From CAYIEH01 sp964362385 (GTDB taxonomy: Bacteria; Patescibacteriota; Minisyncoccia; UBA6257; UBA9933), in contig CAYIEH010000026.1 of NCBI GenBank assembly GCA_964362385.1, positions 1 through 8,057 on the forward strand: 8,057 nt of DNA. Direction: 5' to 3'. Positions within the stretch are counted from its first letter, which is position 1. Every line of letters begins with the position of its first letter. The notes under the pieces were generated by a model, which was not told where the DNA came from, did no database searches, and saw only the letters and a program-made list of their open reading frames with translations. Positions 5,487-8,057 of the stretch are shown here, piece after piece. The position numbers and the translations under genes were made by a program.

Positions 5487-6149
5487 ATGAATTATGAATC
5501 AGGAATTATGAATAAAAAAAACAAACGCCATCATTCATCATTCATCATTCATCATTCTAATAGGGGGTTTACCCCGTTAGAGATCTTCAAGAAAAAATTT
5601 TTAACAAAAATTTTTTCCAGATCACTGGCTAAAAATAATACCGGAGCCGTCTCTTGCTTAAGAAGGTCAGAATATCATATTGCCAGACCTCTAACGGGGT
5701 TTACTCTTATTGAACTTCTGATTGTTATCTCTATCGTTGCTATACTGGCCACAATTATTTCTCTGAATCTTTCGGGTTTTTCCAAAAGCCAAAGCGTTGT
5801 TAACGACGCGTCAAAGATTGCTTTTGTCTTAAGGGGAGCGCGGGATAAATCAATCAGCCAGGAAAACACCAATCAATGGGGCGTTTATTTTGAAAATTCC
5901 GCAAACGGCGACGGCTTCTACGCGCTTTTTGAGGGACCTAGTTATGCCTCGGGAACCACGGCTTTAAAAAAGAGTTTAAGTCCAAGCGTTAAATTCATAA
6001 ATCCGGCCAGCGGTTCCAGTACGACTATTTCCTTCGCAAAAGTGACCGGACTGCCTTCAGGCACCAGTTCCATCGTAATTTCTTCAAAAAGCAACGAAGC
6101 AATTTCAAAAACACTGATTATTAATTCAAATGGAGAAGTTCAGTATTAA
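5487..6149 (+). CDS. GspH/FimT-like minor pseudopilin with a 44-codon in-frame insertion
   Basis: A 220-residue prepilin. The working motif is LTGFTLIELLIVIS: cleavage after G71, with E76 at +5 and a hydrophobic helix to about residue 93, then a GspH/FimT-like body (LRGARDKSISQ..., C-terminal beta strands). Minor pilins of this type prime pilus assembly. Oddly there are two prepilin motifs: RGFTPLEIF at 26-34 has the right G27 and E32, but proline at +3 and no hydrophobic helix after it. The two are 44 codons apart, and a 132-bp insertion with inverted repeats explains this; removing it restores NRGFTLIELL. The leader is thus about 70 residues instead of 27. A 7-nt tandem repeat codes for residues 15-24. 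The gene starts one base after pilC stops; M8 (5508) is an alternative start. The reading frame is intact, so I call it functional. Confidence 0.88.
   Translation: MNYESGIMNKKNKRHHSSFIIHHSNRGFTPLEIFKKKFLTKIFSRSLAKNNTGAVSCLRRSEYHIARPLTGFTLIELLIVISIVAILATIISLNLSGFSKSQSVVNDASKIAFVLRGARDKSISQENTNQWGVYFENSANGDGFYALFEGPSYASGTTALKKSLSPSVKFINPASGSSTTISFAKVTGLPSGTSSIVISSKSNEAISKTLIINSNGEVQY
5530..5557 (+). repeat. Tandem 7-nt repeat ATCATTC, four copies
   Basis: Four perfect copies within the first 25 codons of the pseudopilin gene, coding for the HHSSFIIHHS stretch. Gain or loss of one unit would shift the frame before both prepilin motifs. ATGAAT at the two start-proximal positions can pair with the ATTCAT units, so the mRNA start region may fold back on the repeat. 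Confidence 0.75.
5564..5704. mobile_element. 132-bp palindromic mini-element inserted in frame, with 9-bp direct repeats
   Basis: The direct repeats GGGGTTTAC lie at 5564-5572 and 5696-5704. Between them are near-perfect 16-bp inverted repeats: ACCCCGTTAGAGATCT (5571-5586) against AGACCTCTAACGGGGT (5685-5700), with one mismatch, overlapping the direct repeats. Inside is another palindrome, GAAAAAATTTTT-AAC-AAAAATTTTTTC (5591-5617). Repeat plus insert is 132 bp, exactly 44 codons, with no stop in the used frame. It encodes no protein of its own and looks like a MITE or a Rickettsia-palindromic-element-like repeat. The target lies in the codons for GFT of the prepilin motif. Confidence 0.75.
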
Positions 6150-6159
6150 AATAAACCGA

Positions 6160-7083
6160 ATGAATATGAAACCTCCACGAACTTACTCGCCGTCGCGTAG
6201 CCGCTATGGCAGAGCGTGGCGTCCGTGTATCCTCCATTGCTTCGGCGGAATCCGCCGAAGCACCCTCCTTCGCTCTTTGAGCTGCGGATGGTTTGCCCAT
6301 CGCATTGCCTACTCCGCCGAAGCTGTTGCTTCGGCTGCGAAGGCCGGGCATCCACAGACTGACGGCTGTGGTCTTCTGCGAAGGCGGATAAAAAAAATTT
6401 TCAATTTTGCGGTCTTTCAGTTTTACAATTGTTCTAACGGACAATCATTAGTTGAAATTCTTATTGCCTTGGGAATCGGAGTGCTTATAATCACTGGCGT
6501 TTCGGTTTTAATGGGAGTCAACTTGCAAAGCGATCTTAGCGCCAAAACAGCCCAAATTGCTTCTTCCTTGGCTCAAGAAACATCCGATTCGGTAAAGTCT
6601 ATTTCTGAATCCGATTGGCGCAAGATTTATAATCTTTCTAAAGGTTCCGGCTTTGCTTATTATACTTCTTCAACCCAAGACATTATAAGCGGCATTGAAC
6701 AGGCGGTGGTTGAAGGCAGAAGTTTCAGCCGCTATTTTTATGTGGAAAATGTCAACAGAACCCAGTGCGGCATAGGGGACATAACCCAGTCTTCAATAAG
6801 TTTTTGCGCGGCATTTCCCGGCGCATCATCGGAAATCAGCGAAGATCCATCCACGCAGAAAATTACCGTGGTAATAAGCTGGACAAACAATAAAATAGAA
6901 AAATCTCAATATATCTCCCGATCCAGAAATTTAAGTTTTGTTCAAAGCGACTGGTCAGGCGGACCAGGTCAGGAAAATTTCGCCACCAGCACAGGAGGCG
7001 TTATTGTCAATAATAAATTCAGCAGTTCCACCAATATTAATTATTCCAGTTCAACAGGTTCAATTACGATACAAGGATTCTAA
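6160..7083 (+). CDS. Minor pseudopilin with a palindromic element in its leader region
   Basis: A prepilin-like protein of 307 residues from this start. The processing motif is NGQSLVEILIALGIGVLIITG: cleavage after G94, E99 at +5, then a hydrophobic helix to about 118. The rest is a globular domain rich in Ser/Thr with two cysteines (QCGIGD, FCAAF) and resembles PilV/PilW/GspI-type minor pilins, though I cannot place it in one family. The first 94 residues are far too long for a leader and are coded mostly by a GC-rich palindromic element (about 6188-6386) of odd, Arg/Ala/Cys-rich composition. No in-frame ATG or GTG lies between the element and the motif, so translation must pass through the element or use a non-standard start. 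ATG 6160 is 10 bases after the previous stop and is preferred; 6130 (overlapping) and 6166 are alternatives. C-terminal repeats of Ser/Thr/Gly end the protein. Confidence 0.8.
   Translation: MNMKPPRTYSPSRSRYGRAWRPCILHCFGGIRRSTLLRSLSCGWFAHRIAYSAEAVASAAKAGHPQTDGCGLLRRRIKKIFNFAVFQFYNCSNGQSLVEILIALGIGVLIITGVSVLMGVNLQSDLSAKTAQIASSLAQETSDSVKSISESDWRKIYNLSKGSGFAYYTSSTQDIISGIEQAVVEGRSFSRYFYVENVNRTQCGIGDITQSSISFCAAFPGASSEISEDPSTQKITVVISWTNNKIEKSQYISRSRNLSFVQSDWSGGPGQENFATSTGGVIVNNKFSSSTNINYSSSTGSITIQGF
6188..6386. mobile_element. GC-rich palindromic element inside the pseudopilin leader
   Basis: A roughly 200-bp GC-rich block in an otherwise AT-rich gene. The ends are inverted: CGCCGTCGC (6188-6196) with GCGAAGGCG (6378-6386), one mismatch. 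It holds several hairpins: GCTTCGGCGG-AAT-CCGCCGAAGC (6239-6261), CCGAAGC-TGTT-GCTTCGG (6317-6334), CCACAG/CTGTGG (about 6352-6371), and TGCGGATGG/CCATCGCA near 6284-6306. It stays open in the coding frame. No target-site duplication is obvious. Borders are approximate. Confidence 0.6.
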
Positions 7084-7102
7084 TGCAATTAAATTATAAA
7101 TT

Positions 7103-7978
7103 ATGGAAAACGAATTAAAAAATAAAAAACAAATTTCCTGGGCAGTGATTTTATTCATTATTCTTTATTCATTATTCTTTATTCAGAAAATAGACGCTAT
7201 CACTAACATTGATGCCACTTACCGTTATGCGTGGAACGACACTATCGGCTGGATTGATTTTGGTTATTCCGCTGGCAATGTTAATGTTTCTTCAACCCAG
7301 CTTACGGGTTATGCCAGTTCATCGGTCGGTTTTATCGCTTTGGATTGCGCCACGTCGCCCAATGGCAACATCTGCGGAACGAGCAATTTTAAAGTTTCCA
7401 ACGATGGCAACGGCAATCTTACTGGCTGGGCTTACAACGACGCCATTGGCTGGATTAGTTTTGACAGCGGGACAGCCACTTCCACTTATCCTTATCAGGC
7501 GACTATTAATAATTCAACCGGCGATTTTTCCGGCTGGGCGTGGAATGATATTATCGGCTGGATAAGTTTTAATTGCGCTCAACCAAATATTTGCGGAACT
7601 TCAAATTATAAAGTTAAGACTAATTGGGGCGCTACGCCGGCGACCGCTGAATTAATTTCATCTATTTTTGACACCGGCGTTTCAACCGGCGCGGCAATCA
7701 ACACTGTTATGTGGCAGGGAAGTCAGCCAAGCGGCACAGGGGTCAAATTTCAAATTGCGTCTGATTCCACTTCAACTCCGGCCACATGGACTTATCGCGG
7801 GCCTGATGGCTCAAATACTACTTATTATGCCCCGGCTAACTCGGATGTCTCGGCGCAAATCAATTTAGCTTATCATAATAACCACCGCTATTTCCGCTAT
7901 AAAATATTTTTATCTTCCAACGCCAGCCAGACTTTGAGTCCAAGAGTTGATGATGTTATAATCAATTGGAGTCCGTAG
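7103..7978 (+). CDS. Secreted WND/GWI-repeat surface protein of the pilus cluster
   Basis: A 291-residue exported protein. An N-terminal signal (about 12-32, hydrophobic ILFIILYSLFFI, likely cleavage after KIDA at 32) is followed by three imperfect modules each opened by the motif (Y/W)A(W/Y)ND-IGWI-F at about 42-53, 109-120 and 145-156; modules two and three are separated by a GT/Ser-rich linker, and CGTSN(F/Y)KV recurs twice. Cysteine pairs lie before the CGTSN motifs. The C-terminal part (about 185-291), with FDTG, MWQG, GVKFQIAS, RYFRYKIFL and a VDDVIINWSP end, looks like a beta-rich domain I have seen at the end of Parcubacteria-type surface proteins; the name and function are unknown to me. 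It follows the pseudopilin by 19 bases and is probably in the same operon. Binding or adhesion at the cell surface or pilus tip is a guess. Confidence 0.85.
   Translation: MENELKNKKQISWAVILFIILYSLFFIQKIDAITNIDATYRYAWNDTIGWIDFGYSAGNVNVSSTQLTGYASSSVGFIALDCATSPNGNICGTSNFKVSNDGNGNLTGWAYNDAIGWISFDSGTATSTYPYQATINNSTGDFSGWAWNDIIGWISFNCAQPNICGTSNYKVKTNWGATPATAELISSIFDTGVSTGAAINTVMWQGSQPSGTGVKFQIASDSTSTPATWTYRGPDGSNTTYYAPANSDVSAQINLAYHNNHRYFRYKIFLSSNASQTLSPRVDDVIINWSP
7153..7184 (+). repeat. Tandem 14-nt repeat (ATTCATTATTCTTT), 2.3 copies, in the signal-peptide region
   Basis: Two perfect units (7153-7166, 7167-7180) plus the first four bases of a third. They code for the hydrophobic core of the signal peptide. 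The unit is not a multiple of three, so a copy-number change would disrupt the frame early in the gene. Confidence 0.7.
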
Positions 7979-7989
7979 AATATAGAAAT

Positions 7990-8057
7990 ATGAACAAATT
8001 AAAAACCCTATTTTTCAGCATCATCATCGGTTTGACAGTGGCTGGTATAGTTTACGC
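7990..8057 (+). CDS. N-terminus of an exported protein, cut by the window end
   Basis: The reading frame from ATG 7990 gives 22 complete codons, beginning MNKLKTLFF and continuing as SIIIGLTVAGIVYA: two lysines, then a hydrophobic stretch ending in a small-residue site typical of a signal peptide. It starts 11 bases after the previous stop with no Shine-Dalgarno site and is probably the next gene of the same operon, encoding another secreted or surface protein. Nothing more can be said from 22 residues. Confidence 0.6.
   Translation, partial: MNKLKTLFFSIIIGLTVAGIVY

Noticed and set aside
5530..5557. CRISPR-like array
   Set aside because: The units are only 7 nt and tandem without spacers.
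6130..6159. ATG 6130 as start of the second pseudopilin
   Set aside because: It overlaps the preceding gene by 20 bases; ATG 6160 lies 10 bases after the stop and is the simpler choice, though 6130 cannot be excluded.
6121..6444. Minus-strand open frames across the GC-rich palindromic block
   Set aside because: Palindromic GC-rich DNA stays open on both strands; the products have low-complexity Arg/Ser/Ala composition and no recognisable domain.
7209..7868. Plus-strand alternative frames inside the WND/GWI-repeat gene
   Set aside because: They overlap a clearly coding frame with signal peptide and repeat motifs; their products show no motif.

Overview
The window looks like a chromosomal segment from a Candidate Phyla Radiation (Patescibacteria) bacterium, most likely Parcubacteria-like. 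The base composition is low to moderate GC. The 16S rRNA is interrupted by an intron, all genes lie on the plus strand, and the type IV pilus cluster has a CPR-style pilin and a WND/GWI-repeat surface protein. The phylum call is inference from these traits, not from a search.

Layout. Positions 1-682 are the 3' part of a group II intron. Domain IV, which holds a dead LAGLIDADG homing-endonuclease remnant, then domain V and domain VI can be drawn base by base. The intron is joined directly to the last ~128 nt of 16S rRNA (683-~810), from about E. coli position 1400 onward. Helix 45 is intact, but the tail after it lacks the CCUCC anti-Shine-Dalgarno sequence, and none of the eight coding starts in the window has a Shine-Dalgarno site. 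Positions 811-1101 are non-coding and hold hairpins, a probable terminator and a sigma70-like promoter. No 23S, 5S or tRNA follows the 16S.

From 1102 on: a stand-alone response-regulator receiver protein; a major-type pilin (1562) closed by a strong hairpin; a palindrome-rich leader of about 200 nt; PilB-type assembly ATPase (2476); PilC-type membrane platform (4271); a GspH/FimT-like pseudopilin (5487); a second pseudopilin (about 6160); a secreted WND/GWI-repeat protein (7103); and the start of another exported protein (7990, cut by the window end). Genes from pilB on are close together and probably co-transcribed. Pilins would be processed by a prepilin peptidase, extruded by PilB/PilC, and the repeat protein may act at the surface. 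pilT, pilM-Q and pilD are not in the window.

Most unusual points: (a) loss of the anti-Shine-Dalgarno from an otherwise conserved 16S 3' end, matched by SD-less genes; (b) a group II intron carrying a LAGLIDADG remnant at the decoding site; (c) two adjacent pseudopilin genes, each with a palindromic element inserted in frame in the part encoding the leader peptide that prepilin peptidase removes. One of these has clear terminal inverted repeats and a 9-bp direct repeat, and excision would restore a perfect prepilin motif.
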